Shown here: positions 33,189 through 60,325 of the stretch, piece after piece
How positions within the stretch are numbered: the first letter of the stretch is position 1
How the letters are laid out: each line of letters starts with the position of its first letter
Assembly (NCBI GenBank): GCA_007922225.1
Contig: ML679970.1
Span: forward strand, 40,566,212-40,630,211
Source: Emydura subglobosa
Taxonomy: Eukaryota > Chordata > Testudines > Chelidae
Length of the DNA: 64,000 nucleotides
Direction of reading: 5' to 3'
Made by a program: the position numbers and the translations under genes
Notes under the pieces: model-generated
Databases searched by the model: none
Told to the model about the DNA's origin: nothing
Seen by the model: only the letters and a program-made list of their open reading frames with translations

Positions 33189-35381
33189 TCACTGCAGCTC
33201 GCCCAGGAAGGCGAGCAGCGCCTTGTGGAACTCGCGAGGCTTCTCCAGGTAGCCGGCGTGGCCGGCGTCGGACAGCACCGCCACCTTGTGCTTCGGGAGC
33301 TGCCGCAGGCTCTGCAGGGACTGGGCGCCCAGGGCGGTGTCGCGCTCGCCGTAGACAATCAGCGTCGGCGTCTGCAGAGAGACGGGGAAAGCGTCAACAG
33401 CCGGAGGTGCGGGAGACGGGCAACGGAGCCCCGCCTGCCCTGAGGGCATGGCACAAGGGACTCGAGTGACCTGGAGAAGAGCATGGCCCTGAGACGGGCC
33501 TGCCTGGAAAATGCAGGGCAGACGTCTCCCTCCCCCATCCCCTGCCGTACCTGGACCTGCTGGTACTGCTGCGCCGTGTACTCCTGGGTCCCCACGGGCG
33601 CGATGGGCACAAAGCCCCGCAGCTGCGCCCCGTGCGCCAGGACAAAGGGGATGGAATAGCGGCCACTCATGGACGGGCTGATCAGAACTGGCCTCTGGAT
33701 CCCCAGCTCCTTCAGCACACGCTGCAGGAAGGCGACTCGGCCCTGCTCGGTGGAGACGGCTTCAGAAGGCGGGGAGCTGCCATAGCCTGCGGAGGAGGAG
33801 GGGTTAGTGTGCCCCAAAGACCCAGGCTAAAGCATCCCAGGCAGGAGGAAGGTTTCACCATCGTAACCTTCCCCCCAGCTCCAATGCGGAGGCGAGGGTG
33901 TTACTGACACCTGCCTCCAGGCCCAATTAGCAGACACGCCGGGTCTGGATCCAGCAGGACTCGCACTGGCAAGTCCTGCCACGACTCTGGCGCAGCGGGT
34001 AACAGTGTTGCAAAACCAAAATCCCTGCTAAAGCCCCAGCCTTTTGCACAGGAAGAGGAAGCGATCCAGGGGGCACAGGCACGGTCTGTGCAGGGAACAG
34101 CACTAGAATGCATGACTCTGTGAAACTGACCGCTTAAAGGGGCACGGGGCTGTACAGTGACTGCGGCACGTGCCAGGTGGGCAGAAGGGGAGGGAAGCCG
34201 TGGCTGTGGGCAGACACTAACTCGGATACGTGGGTAGTATATTCCTACCGGGCAGGTCGATAGCAACGGAGCGATAGCCTTCCTCTGAAAGCAGGGTCAG
34301 CGTCCCCAGCTCCTCCCACGTCTTGGAAGTGAAAGCCTGGCCGTGCAGCAAAACCACCTCCAGCCTGCAGAGGACATGACAGCAGTTAGAGGGGCACCCG
34401 CCAAGAGAGAAGTGGGACCCACCCCGCTGCAGCTGGGCCCCCAGAATCTTTGCAGGGGAGGCTGTTTCTGTGCTAGTTGACCAGCAGGACAGCTCAGGGT
34501 TTTCAGGATGAGAGATGCCACACAAGTTCTTTTGTTTGTTCCCTTTATCATCTCAAATTCATGGGGGCCTCTGGATCATTGGCTCCAGATTCACATCTGA
34601 CTGATTCCTGCTGAACACACTTCCCCCAACAGAGAAGTGCAGCCACCTCTGGGGTGGAACCCAGCAGCTGTTTCAGAGCTCACCAAACAAACACCACCCC
34701 TGTGGGGGTTTCAAGTGGGCGGCCATTTAAGAGTAATTAAGATTTGGGATGGGCACCTGGGATAAGACCCCTAAGTCTTGCAAGGAGTGGCAAAGGATAT
34801 ATAGTGACTACAAGTGGTCAGGAACTGGGCATTATGGTCCATTCCCCCCTCCCCCCCCACGCGCCCCTCAGGGGCACAGCTCACCCCCACCCCAACACCA
34901 AACAGGGCTGATTTACAGAGTAGCACCAGCTACTGAATCACCAGCCCCTGGGTTCTCCTTGGAAGTTTCCCCACTCACGTCCCAGGTGAGCCAGGCCCTG
35001 CTCATCCTCTGAGTTGGGATAAGAGCACAGAGTTGGAACAGCTGATCCAGTGTCCACCACCAGACACAGATCGCTTAGGGCGACCCCAGAACCAGTTCTG
35101 GCGGCCAGAAGACGAACCCACCTTTTGGGGCTGGGAGTCCCTGCTCTCTGGAGCAGGAAGCCTTCTCTATACAAGATGGACGGGCTCCCGGCAAGCGTCC
35201 CTGTTAGGACGGTGGCATTGGCGTCTCGCTGGCCCTTCTCCTCTGCCCTGGCCTGCGGCTTGTGGCTGTCTGCTCGGGAGGTGAACCTCTCGTGCTGGAT
35301 GGCAGGGAGCAGCAGGTAGAGGACAAAGGTGACCAGGACCCCGAGAACCAGCAGCCCCAGCCTGTTGCGAATCAAAGCCAT
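33189..35381 (-). CDS. ABHD14A: ABHD14A, membrane-anchored alpha/beta hydrolase, complete (264 aa)
   Basis: Four coding exons: 35381-35122, 34364-34249, 33786-33551 and 33371-33189 (TGA stop at 33189-33191). All have GT/AG borders and fitting phases. The N-terminus has a hydrophobic type II signal anchor (about residues 8-26), then a luminal NAT glycosylation sequon (Asn55). The hydrolase fold starts at the VVLLHG oxyanion-hole strand (about residue 90). The SPSMSG nucleophile elbow gives Ser164, YGERD gives Asp215 and DAGHAGY gives His242, a complete triad by comparison with ABHD14B. The N-terminal anchor is what distinguishes it from cytosolic ABHD14B. Substrate is not known with confidence. 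The start is the ATG 11 nt after an acceptor (35,393-35,395), so there is a non-coding exon 1 upstream. ACY1 lies downstream on the same strand, as in mammals. Confidence 0.95.
34365..35121 (-). other. ABHD14A intron between the first two coding exons
   Basis: About 0.75 kb. An open frame runs on from the first coding exon into this intron, but the conserved VVLLHG block joins in phase (AAAAG + GCTGG) only by splicing. No repeat recognised. Confidence 0.8.
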
Positions 35382-37691
35382 TGTCCGCCGTTCTGAAAGG
35401 GGAGTGGAGAGAGACAGTGAGTGGCCAAGAGGGGGATCCACGCTGCGGCGCCAACAGCACAACGCGAGGCCACCCCCAGCCACCGGAGCGGAGACCGGGG
35501 CCCTCACAGTTCAGCAACGACCAGGAGAAGGACGGATACTCCATCAACATGCACACACACAGACTAAGGTGACCCTGCTTCTCCCCCAGTGGCCCTGCTT
35601 ATCCCCCAGGGCAGCCTCCCGCTAAGGAATGCGTCCTTCCCCGCCCACACACCAGGACACCACGCGGGGAGCCACGGTGGATTCTGGTCCCCAGCTTTTG
35701 GGGGCAGAAGGGGAATGGAGCCTGCTTTACCCCTGAGATCTCATGCATGGTCATGGGCCAGAAGAGACACTGGGGGAACGCAGCGGGGTGCAGAAAGGCT
35801 GGTGCTACGGTCACTAGGACGAGGCACTGCAGGCCCAGGGTTACAGGCCAATTCAGGCCGGGTCCCGCCCTGTCTAAGGGAGCCGCTGGCGTTGGTGTCC
35901 CTGCCCCGCTCACTCCTAGCTCACTCCAGGCTGGGCCAGGCCGGCGACTCCAGGACCCACGCTGCGTTCAGTAGCAACAGCTGACCTCACTGATCCTCTC
36001 CCCCGCCCCGAACCTCTTACCCCTGGGAACCAGCTAGTGCTGGGGGCTCCCTGCGCAGAGGAAGAGTTCAACAAACCAGTGCCCCGTGCAAAGGCAGGTC
36101 CAGCCTGGCCCACCCAGGCCAATGGCAGCCACAGGACACCTCCCCCCCCTCCCCCCGGGGCTTTCACAGCCTTAGGCACTCCCCAGAGTCTGGGGTTTCT
36201 AACCCCCACAGGCCCTGACACTGATCTCCTCCCATGCACGCCACCAGTCTCCCCTTTACCCTCCCTGCTGCCTTCCCCACTCCCATCAGCAGCCGCCTGC
36301 TGCCCCCCCCCAGCCCATGTCTCCCAACCGCCCAGAATCTTCCGGGCTGAATGTTCCACACACACACCCCCCCCCCCTCCCCAGCCCACCTGCAGGACAT
36401 GCAACAGCCCTGAGAAAACATGGCCCCAATCCCAAGAGGCAGGTGACAGATTCTCTCCAGATCCCCCAGCATGGTAGGGGGGCAAAAAGCCCCCCTTCCA
36501 GCCTTCCCCCCTACCCCGCCAGTTACGGCTGTTGCACGTGCCTGGTTGGTCCTGTAGGGAGCTGCTCCCAGATGCATGTTCTACTACTTAGGAAACTTAG
36601 CACCCACGTCAGCCGGCCCATCTCCAGGGCCCACAGAGCTTCCTGCTAGGAAGCACCAACCCGGGCAGGGTTTGAGCAGGTGACCTGGAGGTGAGAGGCT
36701 CCACAGCCCAATATTCAATCTCCTCAGCTATCCAGCCCCTTCCACAGACAGGTTTTGAACTTCAGCACGTCACAAGAGAGCACGGCCCGGGAGAACAGGC
36801 AGCCTTGAGCTCCGTGCTTCCAGCACTAGCAGAGTAACAGAACGCTGGGCTAGGTTTTCCCTCCCTGCACAGGCCGTACACCCCTTTGAAGTACAGAGCA
36901 ATGCACTGCACGGCACCCCACCCCACCATAGAGGGACTCTCCCCACCAGGAGTTCAATGTGTCAGGAGTCTTTGGCAGGCCCCGACCGGCGCAAAGCTCC
37001 CCCCACGCAGGGCAGAGGGGATGAAAGGGCACATACAGAGTTGACTGGGCAGGAGGCTCACAAGCAGAGACGCGCTTGCAAGGGAAAACGACTCCGTACT
37101 TGCTGCTTGGGAGATGCTTTCTGTAATCGGAGGAAGATTTGGCGTGAACGTGAAGAACACCACGTGTGACTGGCACATCAGAGCTACAGCAGCTTGCTGC
37201 ACTCTGCTGTTCTCAGACAGCACTGAGGGGCCCAGCACCTGGGAGCTGCTCCAATTATTCCATGTCCTGCAGGCAGCAGCTCAGGCTCAGGGACAAGAGT
37301 TTCAAGGCCTGCCCAGGCAGCAAACCATGCAAGGTGCAGGACAGCCCAGAGGCTAGGCACGTACTCTACGCTATTTGCCAGCCGTGCAGGGCTTTGAAAG
37401 CTTGCCCAGCAGCATCTCAAAGCACAAACACCCAGAGGCAATGAGACCTTTGACCAGGAGCCGGTTCTCCCCACAGGCACTAGCCTGTAGGGCAGATCTC
37501 CTGCCTCTGGCTGAAAGCTGCAGGGGCATCAAGAGGCGAGTAAGTGACGTGATGGTAACTGACATGCCCGATCCAGAAGGGCCCCATTGCACTTTGCAAG
37601 TGACATTGGAAGCTCGCTTCTTCCACCTCTGACATGCAGCCACCTCTGGGGTGAAATGTAATAGCTGCTTAATGATGCACAGCAACATTCA

Positions 37692-37815
37692 TTTATTATT
37701 TGTATTGCGGTGGGGCCAAGGGCTTCCAGCTATGGACGAGACCCCCATTGTCCTAGGTGCCGCAGGAACACAGAACAAAAAGACAGTCCTTGCTTCCAAG
37801 AGCTTACAATCGAAG
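37692..37815 (-). repeat. Interspersed SINE-like repeat (same family as 12,815-12,897)
   Basis: 'ttatttgtattgcggtggggcc...cccattgtcctaggtgccgcaggaacacagaacaaaaagacagtccttgcttccaagagcttacaatc' is the reverse orientation of the repeat whose 3' ends occur at 12,815 and 39,768. Confidence 0.75.
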
Positions 37816-38088
37816 CACGTAAATACAGAGGAGGAAGAATTCTGCGGCGAGTAGAACCAAAAACAGGGGAGGCTTTGGGCAGGGAGAAAGCAACTGCCTT
37901 GGACACTCCAGACCTCAATTATCTGAGGCTCCCTATTACCTGAGCAGCTTGTCCACGGAACAGACGAGGGTGCACACCACTCCCCCTTATTCAGTGTGTC
38001 CCTAGATAACTCGCAATCTGCACTGCACAGTGGCAAGTCTCCCAGGCTCTTTAATGCTCATGGGCAGACTGGCCCTCTGCCTTTCATG

Positions 38089-38928
38089 TTAGCCTCTGCC
38101 TTGCTCTCTGCACCAACTACCTTGTCTGATCTCATCCAGCAGGCAGGCCGCAGATGCGCAATCCCTGAAGACATAGGTTTGTCCCCGGCACAGGACCTTT
38201 AGTTTTGCAGGGTACAGGATGTAGGCCTGAGCCCCCTCCTTCACAAACTCTTGCTTGAGCGCCACGAGGCGCTGCCGCCTGGCGTGCGTGGCAGGGCTGA
38301 GGTCAGGGAAGAAGGCCACCTCGTGGCGGTGGAATTCAGCCACTCGGCAGGCCCGGGCCGCCCGCAGAATTCTCTCTCGGGCCCAGAAATCAGAGAGGGT
38401 CATAAGCACAGTGCCACCGCCATCCACCCGGGCACTCCCGCCTGCTCTCCTGCTGGGAAGCCGGTATGCATTTTCTATACGCATAGGAGCTTCCTTCGCC
38501 CGTAAGCCCAGGTAAGTCAGCACCAGGTTTTCCAAGAATGGGATCAGGTCTGCGTCTCCCACAGCAGCCGGGACCCCCGTGACCCTGACATTCCGGGCCC
38601 GCACCCTGTTCTCCAGATCTTCCAGCCGGCGCTCCGTCTCCAGGCTGTTCCGGGCCAGCTCTCTCATCAGGCCCGCGTGCTTCACCACGCAGCTCTGGGT
38701 GCTCGCCACACTGGCATTCAGGGCTTCCACCCCGCCGGCCGTCTCCTCCAGGCGCGTCGCCAGCTTATGCAGCTCCTCGGAGAGGGAAGCCAGGGCCTGG
38801 CCCAGGGCGGCCTGCTCCGAGACGACCTGCTCCAGCCGCTCTGGCAGGGCATCCCTTGCAGAGAGGAGCGTGCCAGGCTCGCCTGCGTGGGCCGAGAGTG
38901 GCCCTGTCACCTGGGCCTTCCTGGGCAT
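38089..38928 (-). CDS. LINE-1-type ORF1p-like protein (transposase_22 / L1TD-like), intact single-exon frame, 279 aa
   Basis: One uninterrupted frame from ATG (38,926-38,928) to TAA (38,089-38,091). Layout is that of LINE-1 ORF1p. A coiled coil spans about residues 28-105, rich in L/E/A heptads and ending in 'ETERRLEDLENRVR'. An RRM-like domain follows (about 106-195), opening 'ARNVRVTGVPAAVGDADLIPF' in style with an 'IENAYRL' strand and a 'VLMTLSDFWARERIL' block. The C-terminal domain (about 195-265) contains 'PATHARRQRLVALKQEF', 'YPAKLKV' and 'FRDCASAACLLDEIR'. ORF1p binds RNA as a trimer. No ORF2, LINE 3' tail or target duplication is evident. An ATTAAA lies 34 nt past the stop (38,050-38,055). 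The sequence is CpG-rich, unlike the decayed repeats around it. It may be a Tx1/L1 ORF1 copy that stayed intact by chance, or an exapted gene. Confidence 0.82.
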   Translation of the reverse strand: MPRKAQVTGPLSAHAGEPGTLLSARDALPERLEQVVSEQAALGQALASLSEELHKLATRLEETAGGVEALNASVASTQSCVVKHAGLMRELARNSLETERRLEDLENRVRARNVRVTGVPAAVGDADLIPFLENLVLTYLGLRAKEAPMRIENAYRLPSRRAGGSARVDGGGTVLMTLSDFWARERILRAARACRVAEFHRHEVAFFPDLSPATHARRQRLVALKQEFVKEGAQAYILYPAKLKVLCRGQTYVFRDCASAACLLDEIRQGSWCREQGRG

Positions 38929-39640
38929 CTTCGAGAGCAGAAGAGTCTGTCTGTCACCCGTGCGCAGTGGCGCAGAGCTGCGGGGTGCCCGGCCCAGCCC
39001 TGCCCCTCGCTAGCTGAAGTGTCCGGGACACACCTTTGTTTACCAGGCGCTTCCCCTCCCACGTCCCCGCCTCCAGCCGCGGGCGCAGCGAGGAAGCCGG
39101 CGGGAAGGCCGGACCCGGCGGTCAGAGCCTCGCCCCGACAGTCCCCGCAGCATCGCCCCGCTGCCGGAGCGACTCCGGGCCCCTGCAGCTGGCCCCGGGT
39201 CATCCCTCCCTCCCCCGGCCCAGCCTGGCTGCCTGCGCCCCGGCGCCCAAGCCTCCCCAAGGCACGGAGCCCAGCGCAGGCAGGGCCAGGCGGCTCCGAG
39301 AGGCCCCGCTCCCCGGGGACCGCACTCACAGTCAGCCTCGCTGCGCAGCGGCCGCCTCCTTCCCGGCCGGCCGGGGCTGGTGTCGCACTGAAGCGCGGCG
39401 GCGGCGCCTGCAGCCTGGATCGAGCCCCACAGTCCCACCTAGCGGGGGAAGGCGAGAAGGCGCCGGCCGCGGAGGAGGCGCCGCGGAGCGAGACGAGGCG
39501 AGGCAGAGCCGGGCGATGGGCTGTCCCCTTATTCCTCCTCCCGCCCCCGTGGGCACCCTCCAAAGGCAGGGGATGGGCGCGTTTTGGAGGCCGAGGTATT
39601 GGAGTAATCCCACCGCCCCTCATCTCCGGCTGTGTCTTAT
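38150..39640. promoter_or_regulatory. ABHD14A: CpG island, probable ABHD14A promoter and non-coding exon 1 (donor at 39,329)
   Basis: CpG-dense sequence covers the ORF1p-like frame and its 5' side. On the minus strand a strong donor (gtgagtgcg, 39,321-39,329) ends an inferred exon beginning somewhere near 39,400-39,500. No TATA box is evident, as usual for CpG promoters. The long open frames here on either strand are GC-driven. Confidence 0.45.
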
Positions 39641-39767
39641 CCCTAGAGCTCGTTCCTCCTTCCCTTGTTTATAATTCCTTGCAGCCCTTTCACCACCAAT
39701 CCCACCCACACTTGGCAAACCTGCTCGCCCCTCCCCTACGCTACTTTGAAAGCACCAGCTAAAACAT

Positions 39768-39838
39768 ACAGCACCTGGCACAGTGGGGCCCAGTGCCTTG
39801 TGTAGGTCCCCCAGTGCTACTGGAATGCAAACAACAAA
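39768..39838 (+). repeat. SINE-like repeat 3' end
   Basis: 'acagcacctggcacagtggggccc...gtgctactggaatgcaaacaac' is the third copy of the family at 12,815 and 37,692. An antisense MIR-like scrap ('ggggaaagcgaggcacatg', about 39,878-39,960) follows. Confidence 0.65.
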
Positions 39839-41584
39839 TCTCAGAGCCCCTCTGTGGAGCAGAAACTGTCATCTCCATGGGGAAAGCGAGGCACATGTAA
39901 ACTAGCACACAGGACAACAACGTCAGGGGTAGAACTCAAGACTCCCTAGTGTCCCATTAGGCCACACTGTAATCCACCACTGCACTTGTCAGTTAAGCTC
40001 ACACACTCCACAGCCCTGGCTTTCCTTCCTCCTGTTTCCCCTTTGCTGCTCAGCTCCCTCCTTTCATCCACGCAGGGGCTCATGCGGCGCTGTAGTAAAC
40101 CCCACCACTGCTATATTCAGGCTCCCAGCATTCAACCAGCTGTTCACATTGCTGAAAGGATTACCAGCAAACCTGCTACCTTTCTCCATTAGGATCACCC
40201 ACCAAGCCCCCAGCTCTCTTCAACAGCTCTCCCTCTGTAAACAGGGCTCAGAGCAAAAACCTGGCAGTGGAGGGAAGAGAATCCAGCAGCAGAAGGACCC
40301 ATCCTGGGCAGGCTTCTTAACTCAGCTCATTTGAAATAAGGGCCAGTAACAGAATACCAGGCTCTGCCTATGCTGAGCAGAAATACCTGATCAGGTGCTG
40401 GCAACCGCTGCAAGCTGGAAAGGTGACCCCAGGGCTGTATGTCCTCTGATCTTAGGCGAGAGGGAGGGTAACGACAGCTATCGATCAATGCTTATACTAA
40501 TTACCCAGCAGGACAGCTGCCCTGCAAACTATAAGTGCTCTAAAGCCGCAATCCCTAGCCTCCTGTTCTGTTCTTCACACTCCGGGGTGTGACGAGGAAA
40601 TTCCTCCTAGGCCCCGCCAGTGCTGGGATGCAAACCATCCTAGGTGCAGCTGTGCTCAGGATTCTGATGATCGGGCAGTATCTGAAAGGGGTGCAGCTTT
40701 CATTTCGCACATTGAACTCTTCCATTCCTCGATTCCCCCTGCCAACGCTGCCACCCCTGTCTCTGTGGGGAGAAAGTAGGAGGGCATGTTGAAATGAAAC
40801 AAGCTGCACGGAGCAAGCTGCTCTCTCACCCCACTGCAATATCCGCCATAAACCTCACGGCAAACGGAGTGTGGCTCTCCCTGCTGGCTGGGCATCCCAC
40901 CTGAATTTCACCCAGCGGTGTCCTGAGAGCAGCCCTGAGCAGCAGAGATGCCAAGAGCTGCTGTCACTGACACGAGCTACTGCTGCACGCGCAGCAGTAG
41001 GAACACCCAGGGCTATCCACTCCAGAAGTAGCAGGGGAGGCCTGGGCACATGAGAACAGCCTTGCCATGCAGAAGTGGTGTGAGAGGTTTCAGTGGGTGG
41101 ACACCAGTGGGTAACCATGTAGAAGTGGCACCCACATAAGTGGAAGTGCCAATTGGGGGACACGGATTCTTTCCTGCTCCTTGTACAAACAATAATAAAA
41201 TAATCAGAAAACCTTCTGGGCAGTATCTGTGCACAGCATTGCATGGTCTGAATGGTGGAACGCTTGTAGCGATCCGAGAGCTGGCTGTCAGTTTAGCCAG
41301 CTGTGTCTCTGCTCCCTCTCCCTTCACAGCCAGACTATTTGCCTCTGCAAAGCCCATGGCAAAACAACTCCTAACTGGCTAAGTATTATTCCTGTGCACA
41401 ATGTCATCCCAACACACAGCCGGCAAACAGCCCCGGAGGAGAGAGCAGGGCACCCGGTGAGACATTACAATCGCTCATTATAACTTTTCAGAACCCTACC
41501 ATGGGAATGGTATTTTCCTGCCACGGCTGCAGCTTTGAGGGAGGATCTGGAGGGATAAGGAAAGCTGACATTCACCCAAAATAA

Positions 41585-41675
41585 CAGGAGACCAGGAGCT
41601 GGGACTTTCGGAATAACACAGCATAGCATGAGCGTCACAATAAAATCATGAGCATTGGCAACGCTGCATCTGCCA
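41585..41675 (-). repeat. Repeat family A, fragment
   Basis: 'gaccaggagctgggactttcggaataacac...caataaaatcatgagcattggcaacgctg' matches the reversed start of the copy at 20,508 (ccagctcctgg, gattttattg, gtcaac). Confidence 0.6.
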
Positions 41676-41790
41676 CAACTTCTACGAGACAGTAAGGGGC
41701 GGAGGGTGAACGCTGTTCGCAGGGTTGGTCCTCCCCATGCAAAGCTGGAAACAGTCACACCTGTCTGCAAACAGACAATTCACTAACTTC

Positions 41791-41912
41791 TAGGGTGACC
41801 AGAGACCAAGTGTGAAAAATCGGGATGGGGTGGGGGGAAATGGGCACCTATGTAAGACAAAGCCCCGAATATTGGGACTGGCCCTAGGCAATCAGGACAT
41901 CTGGTCACCCTA
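41791..41912. mobile_element. Short palindromic-ended MITE
   Basis: Begins TAGGGTGACCAGA and ends with its near reverse complement TCTGGTCACCCTA. A reversed block 'tgaaaaatcgggatggg' is within. About 120 bp, non-coding; superfamily not determined. Confidence 0.75.
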
Positions 41913-42839
41913 CTGAGTGCCGCATAAAGGAAACATCCAACACTGTCTTCCATTCCCTCGTCTCTGGCTAGGCTTCTCTTCTTCCGAGTCTGTCGTGGGG
42001 AGGTAGCTCCGGTGCTGCAAACCCTAGTGCAGATGGGAAGAAGTGGGGCTAGCACTAGTGGGGCTGACCCCAGCTCACAGCACTGGTGTCTTTCCCCCCT
42101 GCTGCCTGTCTCTCCTAGATGGGATGGGAGCTGCTAACCCTTAGGTGTCACTGCACCACTGGGCAGCTTCTGCGTTCCACGGGCCTCCAGGGGAGCAAAG
42201 GTCCCAAGCACTGTGCAGAGTCAAGCACCAAGGTATTTAGGCTCCTAACTCCCATTGACATCAGTGCCTAAGTACCTTTGGCCTAACATCTTAAGGGCTG
42301 TCAACTACAGTGTGTAGCCCCCCATTCCCCATCCATGTGTCCCAGAGTGACCCCCCATCCTGCACTGACGTGTCCTCTAAATCAACCCCCGTGTCCCTTA
42401 ACCTGTCCATACCCTACGGAGCAACCAGCCCCCTCCCACCAACCAGTGCCCCACCCAGCACCATGCACACCTGCGCCCCACGGCCCTTCCTGCCAACACC
42501 GAGGCCCAGCACCCATCACCTCCACACCAGCCTCCCCCAGTGCGTTCTCGGGGCCCCTCTGCCCTGCCGTGGCAGGTCACTGACGAGCCAGGAGACTCTT
42601 TCTATTACAGTGACGCGGACCGACTCCACCGCCTGCCATCGGGCCGGTGTGTCTGGCTCGGCTCAGGGTCCTGTTGTGGTCAGGCGGGTGTGATCAAGGG
42701 CTGGACAAAGAGGCCTTTCAATGGTCCCTTCGGGGCTGGTGCCATCGTGTGGTGGTTTGAAAGATGCTTTGTTACAACAGGCTCCGTCCTGCCCTTTCAT
42801 CTGCTCTGCGCCTCGTTAACAGCCTCCCTGCCCAGCCCA

Positions 42840-43467
42840 GCTGCCGGGCGCGGGCCCCTCGCGTGGCTTTAACTGGCAGCGCAGGGGGCAGCTCTGCACT
42901 CCCTGTGCCCGGTGGGGTCAGGCCCCATTTTCAGCCGCGCTGGGCGCCCATCCAGGTACCGGGGACTGGGGGGCTGGACTTGCAGGCGCAGGGCCCAGCC
43001 GGCCCTTGGGAGGCCCTGGCCCCAGCGCTGCGCGGGCAGCTGCTGCGCGGGCGCTGCGCTCTGAAGCCTGCGCTGCCCCAGGGCCCGATTTTCGGAAGCT
43101 GGGCGCAGGGCGAGCGCCGCATGGCCGGACATCGGGTCCTGCGGGTCGGGCAGGGGGCGCCGCTCGCTGGCCCTGGCTGGGCGCCCCACACCATGGGCTG
43201 GCGCGGGGAGGGAGGGACCTGCGCGCGCCCAGGGAGCTGGGTAGGGACTGCCGAGGCCCCGCCCCTGCAACCGCGAGACTTTTCTCACGCGTCCGGGACT
43301 TTATTTCCCTCCCAGCCGGCTCCCGCCCCTTCCGGCCTCCGGGCGCCGCGCGATGATGACGTAAATGGTGGGCGGGACCGGAGGCGGAAGGGCCGGGGCT
43401 GGGGGCGGGCCCGGATGTCCTGGCCGCGAGGGGCCGGACATGGCGCTGAGGCCCGGCCCGCGGGAAG
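42840..43467 (+). promoter_or_regulatory. BAP1: BAP1 CpG-island promoter and 5' UTR with a CRE-like site
   Basis: CpG-dense DNA leads directly into the BAP1 ATG and continues into intron 1. About 100 bp upstream of the ATG are a CRE/ATF-like TGACGTAA (43,357-43,364), a GC box (GGGCGG, about 43,370) and ETS-like GGAAG (about 43,386). No TATA box. The exact start site is not determinable here. Confidence 0.65.

Positions 43468-60325
<16,858 letters not shown>

Larger units (their letters stand above)
35393..39329 (-). other. Inferred first intron of ABHD14A (contains the ORF1p-like frame)
   Basis: The acceptor at 35,393-35,395 (ccctttcag) precedes the ATG exon. The best upstream donor on this strand is GGCTGACT|gtgagtgcg at 39,329, inside a CpG island. 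35,400-37,690 holds no recognised gene, apart from a C-run and CA tract near 36,358-36,380 and a possible tRNA-like SINE scrap near 36,660-36,750. 37,692-37,815 is a SINE-like repeat and 38,089-38,928 is the ORF1p-like frame. The splice pairing is inferred. Confidence 0.45.
39961..42830. other. Spacer between ABHD14A and BAP1
   Basis: Apart from the repeat-family-A fragment (41,585-41,675) and the MITE (41,791-41,912), no gene is recognised. I searched specifically for ABHD14B-like blocks (a second nucleophile elbow, LHG or AGH motif) and saw none. CpG density rises from 42,840 towards BAP1. Confidence 0.5.

Noticed and set aside
38579..39762. Plus-strand frames of 144 and 361 codons opposite the ORF1p-like gene
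   Set aside because: GC-rich antisense shadows. Only the minus strand shows the coiled coil, RRM and C-terminal layout.
39961..42830. ABHD14B in the spacer upstream of ABHD14A
   Set aside because: No second hydrolase with LHG, nucleophile elbow or GH motif was seen on either strand, so it is not annotated.
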